Of a stretch of 64,000 nucleotides of DNA, positions 55,216 to 64,000 are shown piece by piece. The notes under the pieces are model-generated. The model made no database searches. It saw only the letters and a list, made by a program, of their open reading frames with translations, and had not been told where the DNA came from. Source of the DNA: Doryteuthis pealeii (Eukaryota > Mollusca > Cephalopoda > Myopsida > Loliginidae). The position numbers and the translations under genes are program-made. Every line of letters starts with the position of its first letter. Position 1 is the first letter of the stretch. The stretch is taken from the NCBI GenBank assembly GCA_023376005.1, contig CM042142.1, positions 49,167,051-49,231,050 on the forward strand, in the 5' to 3' direction.

Positions 55216-55409
55216 CAAAAATGGCACATCATAATAAGATTTCTATTAGAGCAATACACTCTAAATCTTATAATTTAATGAATAAAACAATTTCCATCTC
55301 AAAAGTCTTGTGGTGTCTTCACTTAATCATTTTTTTTAAAGAATTTTTCAAATGCTTGATATAATGGAGATAATTCTAAAATACTAATTCAAATCCTTCC
55401 TGTCACAGA

Positions 55410-55525
55410 ATTTATCATCATCATGTCATGCAATTAGCACGGATATCCATGACAATCTCTTGCCAACCTTCTCTATCACTCATAGTCCCCGGCAGGTCCT
55501 CTGCGCAGAATCCAGTAAAATAACC
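55410..55525 (-). mobile_element. Non-LTR retrotransposon 3' end fragment
   Basis: Short CATCATCAT tail, then CCATGACAATCTCTTGCCAA, CAGGTCCTCTGCGCAGAATC, like 24583 and 33064. Confidence 0.6.
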
Positions 55526-55608
55526 CTCCCAGGTTAACATGCTATATTAAAAACAATCATTCACCTAATTGATTTACATACGGAGAGCATTTTTAAAGAA
55601 GTATATAT

Positions 55609-55884
55609 GTATATTTACCAACCCCTCTGCATGAGCAGGATGTGACACAAGGTAATTTTTATTAAGCAAAGTTTAACCGAGTTTTCCTTTTCCTAGACCA
55701 GTTGCCTAACCAAGGTTAAAGAACCAGTCTGCCCTACTATTTATCCATAGCTGGAGGGAGAGTAGGATTCATACCTTTCCTAAGGGTATTAGTGCTAAGT
55801 GAAAATGCATTTCCATGTCCAGGATTTGAACTCGGGGCGACGAGTTCATTTCCCATGACTTTAACCATTACACCACATGCTTCA
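55609..55884 (-). mobile_element. SINE family A, full length with TSD
   Basis: 276 bp between 17-bp TSDs TTTAAAGAAGTATATAT (55592-55608 and 55885-55901). Confidence 0.95.
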
Positions 55885-55901
55885 TTTAAAGAAGTATATA
55901 T

Positions 55902-56538
55902 ATTGAAGAAAGGTATAGTTTCTGCTTATAGATGATGAGGAATGTTGAAAAGTAGTTAAGTTTTGTTAAATGAATGGTTTATGATAAGCAAGAAACATAA
56001 GATTAATTTCTATATTGATACTATTTAATATCATTTTAATATAGATATAGGATAGCAGAATTTTCTGTTGGGTATAAGTTAAAGACAATTAGGTTTTTTT
56101 TTCTTCAGTTCATAGGAAGCTCTGAGGCAGAGTTAGTACTAACCACTTGTGAATTTCATACTCTTGTGAGTAATTATAAAGAGTTGCCCTAATTGTGACC
56201 AAGAAGTTTGATCCTGCCATTCACCCAATTAATTTCTCCAAATTTCCTGGCAACTTAACATTAAATTCATTTATACTGGCTTTGAAATCTTCATTATTTG
56301 ATGATGGCTGAATAAAAGTATTCCTTTTCTCTGACTAATCTCGTTTTTTTTGTGTTAAAATTGTCAGCATTAAGAAGAATTCCTTGTCTCTTTATCTTTC
56401 CAATTCTCAAGTTCAAGTGAAGTGTAAAAGTAGTGTGAGCTAATTTCTTCAAATAGCCTTCCAGTTTTCCTGGTGTCATTTATACTGGCTTGTAAAATAA
56501 CACCAGTCAGATTGAGGGGGAGATTGCTTATCTATTCT

Positions 56539-56572
<34 letters not shown>

Positions 56573-56645
56573 GTACTTACCAACATCGGGCAGAACAAAC
56601 TCCATAATGTAGAATTCAACTTGTTTCAATATTTCAGATTTGTGA
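55902..56645. other. Unassigned stretch with a short repeat
   Basis: TAGCAGAATTTTCTGTTGGG and AAGACAATTAGGTTTT (56045-56105) recur at 58315-58370. A long poly-T lies near 56540. No gene recognised. Confidence 0.5.
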
Positions 56646-56653
56646 CATTTATA

Positions 56654-57173
56654 GGTGCTATTCACAGAATTGTATGCCGGCCTCATGCCTTAAAAAAAAA
56701 CGCTAGGCGGTGATAGCTGAAAAAACAATCCTCCCTAAATAAAATAAAAATACTGAAAAAAAAGTTTTCATTTTTTATTTCTAATTGATTGTTGAAAAAA
56801 AAAAAAAAAATTAAAAAAAAATTTTTTTTAGCGGATTGAAGGCATTTTTATCGACAAATTATTATTTAAAAAATTTTTTTTAGTGGTTTGAAGGCATTAT
56901 CGACAAGTAAATGTAAATATTTAGCCCTCTTCCTTAAAATATTTTAAAGAGGGGCAGGGTTAAAATATTTACATTTACTTGTCGAAAAAAGACTGGAGCG
57001 GGTAAAATATCATATTAACTTTTCGGGGAAAATGCTTTAAGCGCTTCAGCAGGCACTGCTTCAGCTAGGAACTTCATTCGTAGAGAGGATTGTTTTTTTG
57101 TTTTTTTCCCCCAGCTATCACCGCCTAGCGTTTTTTAAGGCAGGGGCCGGAACGGAATTCTGTGAATAGCACC
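56654..57173. mobile_element. Foldback element with GGTGCTATTCAC ends
   Basis: 520 bp. GGTGCTATTCACAGAATT at left mirrors AATTCTGTGAATAGCACC at right. AACGCTAGGCGGTGATAGCT is also mirrored, and the centre has a further palindrome around CGACAAGTAAATGTAAATAT. Perfect 8-bp TSD CATTTATA (56646-56653 and 57174-57181). Confidence 0.93.
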
Positions 57174-57454
57174 CATTTATATTTAAGGTTATTGTACCAG
57201 GTGAAATTAGTTTGATCGAGATTTAGTTTTTGATAAAATGATTTCTTAAAATTAATTATTGGTTCTTCCAATTAATAAGACCTTTTGTATCAGATATTTG
57301 AGCTCTGGTGAGTGTGAGGTATAGTTATTTACTAAGCTTAGCTTAGATGTTGCACAAGGCTAGAAATATGGGCGCCCAATGTGAATTTAACTCACTAACA
57401 ATGGTCTGTGAATCTAGCTTGCTAACCATTACACCATGTGAGATGCCTGTGAGT

Positions 57455-57680
57455 TTGGAGTATAAACCTTCATTGTCATTACTCCCAGGTCCTCTTTAAC
57501 TTGAAGTGATAGTGCCTGTTAGGATCCCATCTATGGGTTAAATAGATTAAAGAAATGAGTTTTTTAAAAAAAAGTGATTTTAAAAAAAATTGAATACCCA
57601 ACGTTAATGAATGACACAAAAATGTCTTTGGCATAAAAAAACCAAGGGTTGTAATGTAGTAAAATTCAACCAATCAGCCT
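57455..57680 (+). mobile_element. Family C retroposon 3' part
   Basis: TCATTACTCCCAGGTCC, GTGCCTGTTAGGATCCCATC and GTAGTAAAATTCAACC. 57681-58300 is unassigned. Confidence 0.75.
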
Positions 57681-58396
57681 CCAGAAATTCGTTCATTTTG
57701 AAAAATATAGATCATTTGATTTATTTTATTTTTTTATGTTGATAGAGAGGAGGTGTTCAATTACTTTTTGTCTGTACATAAAACAAATTTTGAAGTGTTT
57801 GAGTAGAGTTTAAGCTTAGAATGAACTAATATTTTTTAAAACTTTTATCTTTTTTTAAAATAACCTTATTCATGCACAGGGCTGGTGCTAGGGTCTTATG
57901 TTCACCCTGAATTTATGATAAGATGCCTCCACTCTACTACATGTCAATTTTCATAAAGTAGTATTCATAGAACATATATAAACCTCCACTTTATCATTTT
58001 CATTGTTGTATTTATACAAAATAAACCTGCCCTTCCAGGGCCCTCAAGCAGGCTTACCATCCAGCTAGGGGGATTTCTGGGGTAGTATGTACTGGCCTTT
58101 GTTTAAACATTGTAATGAAACATCTATTTTAGAATATTTTTTTATAGATCTCATAAAAAATTAAAAAGGAAAATGCTTAGAAAGAATGGTATGTAAAACA
58201 TTAATACTGTTAGATATACTATGTTAGTAAACAAATTACCATTGAAACACATGTCAGCATATAATAAATTCATCCATACAAATATGTATATATTTTTCCA
58301 TTTATCTTAAAGAGATGAGGTAGCAGAATTTTCTCTTGGGTATAAGCTAAAGGCAATTAGGTTTTCAGCTCAATCTGACTGATGTAATTTTACAAG

Positions 58397-59360
58397 TAGC
58401 ATTCCCAGTTGATTTTTTTTATTTGAGGTTATTGTTATTTAATCACATTAGTTATATAGAGCTCTGTAAATGGAGTTTGAATCTTGCAAATATCCACAGT
58501 GGTTCAAAAGTTATGAGAATTTAAAGCCCTGGTAAAAAATTAACATGATTTGTTAAAAAAATGTTGATTATCATAGACCAATTCAAAACAAGAAATTCAG
58601 TAATTTCTTTACAATTTCTTTACAATTTCTTTATTGTTGGAGCAATTTTAATAAAACTTTTCATTCTTATGTAAAATTATGTTCTTCCTGATTCTGCACT
58701 CAAATTGTATGTATCTCTATGCTATAACCCATTATTTAAAGAATAAGAGGTACAGATATCAATATTTAAAAAAAAAAAAGTTTGCCACAAGATTATTCAA
58801 CATTTTCATTTTAATACTGCATGTATACACATATATAGTATTAATTTATATAAATAACATCACTTTGAACTTAAAAATACCTTTTTAAATACTTGCTATG
58901 TTATATTACATACCAGAAATAGAATACCAAGTTACATCTTTTTTTTTTAAACAAAGCTTGTCTGGCCGGCGTGTGTTTGTGTGTTTTAACATTATAATAC
59001 TATATCGTAAGTTCTTTTTTTTCCAAAATTGAAAGTTTGACAAAAATTCTGAACCATCATCCAAATGTCACACATTATATATCAAAATAATTCTCAGACT
59101 ATCTTTTATTAAAGATATAGTGCTCTTTTTTAATTCATGTTATACTTTTTGAAAGAACCAGTGTCAACTTTCGTTGGTAGTGGTTTCGCTTCTAAAGGTC
59201 AAGTTTAATGTAGTTTAAGCTGTCTTCTAATTAAGTCTACAATTTCAAGAATATTGATAAAGATTATCCTCTTTGATTTTGCAAAACAAACAAGTAAAGT
59301 TTAGCCTCGGAAAAAGAAAAAAATTTGTATTTCGTGTTTATGGTTGTTCGAAGCAATGTA
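58397..59360 (-). repeat. 950 bp dispersed repeat, inverted copy of 42680-43632
   Basis: Reverse complement of the intron 1 copy. GGTTTCGCTTCTAAAGGTC, AATAATTCTCAGACTATCTT and CATTTTAATACTGCATGTAT are matching blocks. Confidence 0.85.
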
Positions 59361-59952
59361 CTGTTTTAAATTGCTGTATTAAATAATTCAATGGATAAAA
59401 ACACATGGAAATTACATATTTAGAAAGATTATTTTGTTTTCTTTCCAGCCATATAAATATTTTTAAGATTGGATTTGAAATACTTGAGAAATTGTGAATT
59501 AGACTTATTATGGTCGCAAATTTGTCAATGTCCTCTGATTTCAGCGAAAGTGCTGGTAATGCTATTACAAGCCAAGTTATCAGATTAATATTTAATTTTA
59601 AATCCTCATTTTCACAAGTATAAATTACAAGATTACTTTACTGAGAAAAAGTAAAGGCTTTCTTTTATCATAGTATTTTTATAAACTGAATTTTCCATAA
59701 TTTTTTTTTTTTTTTCCCAAATTACCAAATTTCTGGAAGTTACAAAATTCTTATCAATGGAAAGCACCAAAAATAACATTTTTGGTCTGAAAATTGATAT
59801 TACTGAAACTGAATTTTGATCTTTAGTTCTAATAGTCAATATCATAAAATATTGACTTTTTTCTCTTCACAACTGACTGGCATTAAAAAAAGATTTACAA
59901 TTTCTTAGATCATTGAGTGCATGCTATTTAAAATTTTTTTTTTATATATACC

Positions 59953-60240
59953 CAGTGATGCTGATAGCTTTTTAATTCAGTGCGTCCTGGGAGGCACGTA
60001 TTTGCTTTGAATGAGTTCCCGGGAAAATTTATGGGTCCCAACTAAAGCCGTCTAACTTCTACCTTGTAACCTATCCTGTGTAATTCATTTCTAAGAAACT
60101 ATTGAAATGTATTTACAGTTAGCTTGAAATGGTGAGGGAAGAAAAAAGAAAAACACTGGGATACAAGGATATGATTTTACTGCGTCCTTTTAGATTTTTG
60201 TGTATCAGGGATGCATGACGCGTACCTATCAGCATCTCTG
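59953..60240. mobile_element. hAT-like MITE
   Basis: Left CAGTGATGCTGATAGCT, right inverse of CAGAGATGCTGATAGG. Flanks TATATACC and TATACCAA share only six bases, so the TSD is degraded. Confidence 0.6.
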
Positions 60241-60304
60241 TATACCAATATATTCATAGGAGTTTTAAAAATGTTTTTTAAAAAATTGGTTTTGAAAAAA
60301 AAAA

Positions 60305-60385
60305 AAAGTATGAATAAGACAAAATGTCTTCAGCATAAAATAAACCAAGGATTGACATGCTGTAAAATCCAACCAACCAACCCAA
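60305..60385 (+). mobile_element. Family C-type 3' end
   Basis: GGATTGACATGCTGTAAAAT and CCAACCAACC. 60386-61660 follows with no recognised gene. Confidence 0.7.
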
Positions 60386-61664
60386 TTTTATAAGTTGTAT
60401 TCCACTTTCAACAGGAAATGTTAATTGAACTTGATTAAAAAATTCTAGTTGATTTATTTCTATCTGTAATTTTTATAACTTGACATATTAAAAAAATAAA
60501 CATTGTTTTTAAAACAGTTCAAAAGCCATTTTAAAATGGTCATTAAAAAATTAAACTTTTTTCATTTATTTTCAAGTAGTGTGCCTATATATTAATACTT
60601 GTGTTCCTTAAAAGTATGACCATTATCATCTTGCCACACCCTCTGGTTAAAAATGAGACCATCCAAATTGTCCAAGATAAAATGCACAAATGTAAATCGT
60701 GATTATCTGTTGTCACTTATCCGCCAAATTGTTATCAAACTTGGCTAAATAATGGACCATTCTGTTTTTATTCGAAAGAAATGTAAGAAAAAGACCATGC
60801 TACACAGAAAAAAAAAAAATATAATAAGAATGAAAGAAAGTAGGGGAAAGATAGAGGGTGTGAGCGTGTGGAAGCGATAACACTAATCTGTTTCAATCGA
60901 ACAGAATGTGCTTGAAGGAACGATAGAAAAAGAGTGAGAGAGAATTAAATCAAAATTATACATTTTATATATTGAACTATTTAGCAATAGCTCTTAAGTA
61001 AACATATCAAACATTGTAAGAATTAAATTATCATACTGTGGGATATCCACAGGTCCTGCTAGTATTAATTAAACTTTAAGGTATTAAAAATGTTCAATTT
61101 TGTTATAAATACACTAAAAATTTGAGTACATCTTTATCAGTAGATAATAAATTTCAATGTGACCTTTTTAAACATGAAAAAGTTCTCCACCCCAGGTTTA
61201 GTGTGTCATGGTCCTTCAGTCATTGGGCCCGAGACTTAAACTTACTAGCTTGCGAAATTATGATATTAGTTGTAAGGAGTCAACAACTCTAGTTGGACAG
61301 ATTTAGACATTGTTGCTGCTCTTTGAATTGGGTTAAACTCTTGATATGCAAATTATGTTAATTGCCTTGAACTTACTCTGCATATGTGATATAGTGAGAG
61401 TGCACTCACTCGGATGTTATGGTTTAAGTCGGTTATATTTTGCAAATTTATTATTTTTCTTTAGTTTACTCTTAAAGAAAATATAATAAAGGGGAGTGTT
61501 TTTCAATTTTTTTATTTTTTTATTTAAAGTGTTTTTGTTTTACTCACACTGGGTTCAGATTTTATTTTTCTCACTGAACTTTTCTTTTGACTAATGTACA
61601 AGTGCTTCACTACGACTTATAAAACTAAAATTTGATTTAAAGATCATGTCATATCAAAGATATA

Positions 61665-61735
61665 AGATAAAGTGAAAGTTATTCCAAGCCGTAGCTATGT
61701 CGGTACTACTGTGCAGCTGTACCACTTGGACTCAT
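61665..61735 (+). pseudogene. Non-LTR RT remnant
   Basis: Reads LFQAVAMSVLLCSCTTWT, the V-L-L-Y-G-C-x-T-W motif of the element at 45595, with Tyr-Gly changed to Cys-Ser. It then joins family C sequence. Confidence 0.65.
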
Positions 61736-62168
61736 GCCAAGCCCCAACCCTTTTTATCATATATGTGCTAGAAAGTGGTGGCTGAGGGTGTTCGTCTCCT
61801 GGGTATGACGTCAAATTGCATCCAGTTCCAATTCTAAAACTGGTGAGTCTGGAGTACCCCTTCATCACCATTACTCCCATGTCCACTATCCCCTGTGTAT
61901 ACCGTTAAACTCTGTCTGATGGTGAAGTTCTAATTCTAGGGAATGTGGAGTACCCCATCATCAATATTATTCCCAGGTCCACTCTGGTCGAGTGGTAGTA
62001 CCTGTTCAGGTCCCATTTATGGGTTAAATAAGAAAATGTGAGTTTAAGAAAAAATACTTTAAAAAAAAAAAAGAAGAATTTAGTACCCATGAGGAATGAA
62101 TGGAACAAAATATCTTCTACATAAAATGACCCAACAAGGGTTGACATGTCGTAAAATCCAACCAACCA
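61736..62168 (+). mobile_element. Family C retroposon, rearranged
   Basis: GCCAAGCCCCAACCC, then a partial internal duplication (GAGTACCCCTTCATCACCA and GAGTACCCCATCATCAATA) and the GACATGTCGTAAAATCC end. Confidence 0.8.
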
Positions 62169-62627
62169 AAATTTACCACATCATCAGAATGAAATATGAT
62201 CTTTTAAGATTGTTTCAAAACAAACTGCAAACACCTTTCAATATTTTTAACTGTTGTCAGTTTTGAATATGAAAACAGAAAGTAAACAATCACTAGGCCA
62301 CTGAAAAGAAAATGGTGGGGACATTTTGTTTTCAACTTTAATTGAGGCATGTTGGTTGAAAATTCTACTAAAGCTGCACAGAATGGCAAAGTGGGTGGTA
62401 GTGGATTGAAGAAGTTTAAAGGAAAAGGTTATTTGTGGATGGTGGCTTTAGTACACTAAGCCTTACTATGGACTAAGAAACATTACAAATTTCTTTATAG
62501 TTAGCCTTAAGCAGTAAGAAAAAGACAAGATAAGTAGAGGATTTATTTATTTAAAGAACTGTTTTTAGATATTATCAAGTGCTAATTGATAGCAATAAAT
62601 GAAAGAATTCCTCGACCATAAAACTTC

Positions 62628-62628
<1 letters not shown>

Positions 62629-62667
<39 letters not shown>
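62629..62667. repeat. (GT)n(AT)n microsatellite
   Basis: GT repeats then AT repeats. Confidence 0.95.
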
Positions 62668-62749
62668 ATCTAAGTTAGTGTGAACATGGAGTCAATGGCA
62701 CTTGGTTACTGACATTTTCTTGCCTGTGCAATTTTCAAACCAAGTAAGT

Positions 62750-62998
62750 AAAGTCAACGGGGCGGCCTAAAGTCGGTATCAGCCAGTCAGCGAGGGAGTC
62801 TATCCCCTTTTCAATAGCATTAGACCAAGGAGATTGTTTTTAGCATCTGAGGTGGAGCGACACACCTGCCATCAGCTCCTTACTTTACTGCACAGATCCC
62901 TGTGCTACTCATACGCTGAGTTGGCGGGGACCGGTATCGAACTAGGAACTTTGTGGTTTCTAGCTGAACGCTCTACCGACTGAGCTAACTCGGCCCCT
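62750..62998 (-). mobile_element. SINE family B, well preserved
   Basis: Reverse: CGGGGCGGCCTAAAGTCGGT to TCTACCGACTGAGCTAACTC. Flanked by AACCAAGTA on both sides (a TSD of about 9 bp). Confidence 0.92.
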
Positions 62999-63088
62999 TA
63001 ACCAAGTACTTAGTTTGAAAACTGCATAAATGCCCTATCCATGATATTAAACAGTTTACTTATAGATATAGCACCCATATTATCTATA

Positions 63089-63095
<7 letters not shown>

Positions 63096-63121
<26 letters not shown>
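63096..63121. repeat. (AT)n microsatellite
   Basis: About 13 repeats. 62999-63377 has no other feature. Confidence 0.9.
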
Positions 63122-63126
<5 letters not shown>

Positions 63127-63377
63127 TATATACTAGATAAAACGTGACCATTGGGTAACCCATTGAACTCTTGATAGATAACTGGGATTAGGGAAAAGAG
63201 TTTGCAAAGTGAATTAAGCTACCCACCCCCCCAAAAAAAAAACAAAAAAACAAACCCACATTAAAATCATTTTGTAAGATTTCTAAGAAAGGAAACAGTT
63301 GATCTAATTTAAATTGAAATGGATCATGGAATTTTATTAAGCTATGGGGTCATTGCTGAATCTTAACATACAAATAA

Positions 63378-63705
63378 AGTGAGTAGTTAAATGTCTCTAT
63401 CATAATCACTCTCCTATTTCTCTCTTACTCACACAGAGAAACTAACATATATAATGATGAGGTAATTAAGATATACATAGGGTGAAAGTGATAGGCAGAA
63501 TATGAGTGAGGGACAGGTCAGATTTTAACATAATTGTGAATTACGATTAATTAGAACCAATTAAAATGTTTTTTTTTTTTTTTCAAACATAACTCAATTC
63601 TAAAAACAAGGAATATTTTAGTATGAATTTTGTATCATTAAACTAAACATGAAAAAAGCCTTGAGGAAACCAAAATTGATTCGCTCAGCTTTAGTTTTAT
63701 AATAG
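63378..63705. mobile_element. Dispersed 300 bp repeat, inverted relative to 11277-11575
   Basis: Reverse-complement blocks AATTACGATTAATTAGAACC, TTTCAAACATAACTCAATTC and CTCAGCTTTAGTTTTATAAT. 63706-64000 shows no recognised feature. Confidence 0.6.
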
Positions 63706-64000
63706 GTATATAATGAGAGAGAAATGCAAATAAAAGTATGCATAAAAAAGTGCTCAGTGCTATTATAGCAGAGCAGGTATAAAACCTAAAAGATATAACT
63801 ATAAACACTAGAAGTCTACTACTTGAATTTTCAGCCATCAGATGGAACTTTATATATATGTAGTCATCCACGTACAGTCCTGTTTTGACGTATCACATCT
63901 CTTCAGTGTGGCTAGACTTTATAAGCTGCTTCATTTTTCATCAGTTAGAGCCTAGTGGCCAATATTGGTATTGATCTAAGTTAGGATAGTTTAGATGCTA

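Larger units (their letters stand above)
44640..64000 (+). other. Start of intron 2 of the glucosidase II beta gene (inferred extent)
   Basis: The donor GTATTT follows exon 2 directly. I found no third exon (expected CxNxxFxCxN and a second VNDGICDCCD-type module) before base 64000. Either intron 2 exceeds 19 kb or a diverged exon was missed. The stretch is repeat-dominated. Confidence 0.5.

Noticed and set aside
56294..56479. Lysine-rich 61-codon reverse frame as a coding exon
   Set aside because: No conserved motif and no convincing splice sites; lies between repeat fragments.
44640..64000. Third exon of the glucosidase II beta gene
   Set aside because: I looked for the second cysteine-rich module (VNDGICDCCD-like) in all frames by eye and did not find it. 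A profile search of the sequence beyond the window would settle it.

Overview
The window is animal nuclear DNA: very A+T-rich, full of (TA)n microsatellites and dispersed repeats, with a split gene whose first intron is over 7 kb. Several things point to a lophotrochozoan, most likely a mollusc: tRNA-derived SINEs, non-LTR tails ending in (ATG)n, and a roughly 600 bp retroposon with a 3' end of the kind I associate with molluscan repeats. Class and species cannot be fixed from this sequence.

Only one conserved host gene is recognisable. It is the 5' end of the glucosidase II beta subunit gene (PRKCSH/GTB1 type) on the + strand. Coding exon 1 (37212-37308) encodes a signal peptide and the mature N-terminus. 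Coding exon 2 (44520-44639) encodes the first LDL-receptor class A-like calcium-binding module. Both splice junctions are phase 1. An NRF1-type palindrome lies about 115 bp upstream of the ATG. Exon 3 was not found by eye in the remaining 19 kb, so the gene probably continues past the window.

Layout. 1-37 kb is intergenic and repeat-rich. It holds LTR-like repeats (2.2, 5.1, 13.7, 16.2/19.5, 26, 30.2, 31/34 kb), non-LTR fragments (6.6, 9.0-9.8, 14.7, 24.6, 25.8, 33.1 kb), a mariner remnant (14.1 kb), two minisatellites (12.1 and 16.9 kb), a 148 bp tandem triplication (29.5 kb) and many SINEs. 37-64 kb is the gene with its introns, which hold further retroposons, a Penelope-like element with a GIY-YIG reading frame (47 kb), a non-LTR element (45.6-46.5 kb) and several foldback elements.

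The most interesting content is a set of small non-autonomous transposons, most of which I could delimit to the base by target-site duplications (TSDs). They are: a foldback family with 8-bp TSDs and a telomere-repeat-like core (6.36 and 10.14 kb); a foldback family with GGTAAT ends (21.3 and 35.1 kb, with a possible relative at 54.9 kb); a third foldback (56.65 kb); hAT-like elements (54.04 and 59.95 kb); and a TTAA-flanked piggyBac-like family (17.4, 26.5 and 38.7 kb). The ~600 bp retroposon, called family C here, has three full-length copies with 12-13 bp TSDs, a 5'-truncated copy inserted in a SINE, and a 147 bp chimeric copy. Nesting in several places gives relative insertion ages. Almost all open reading frames in the window lie in repeats and show no sign of being host genes.
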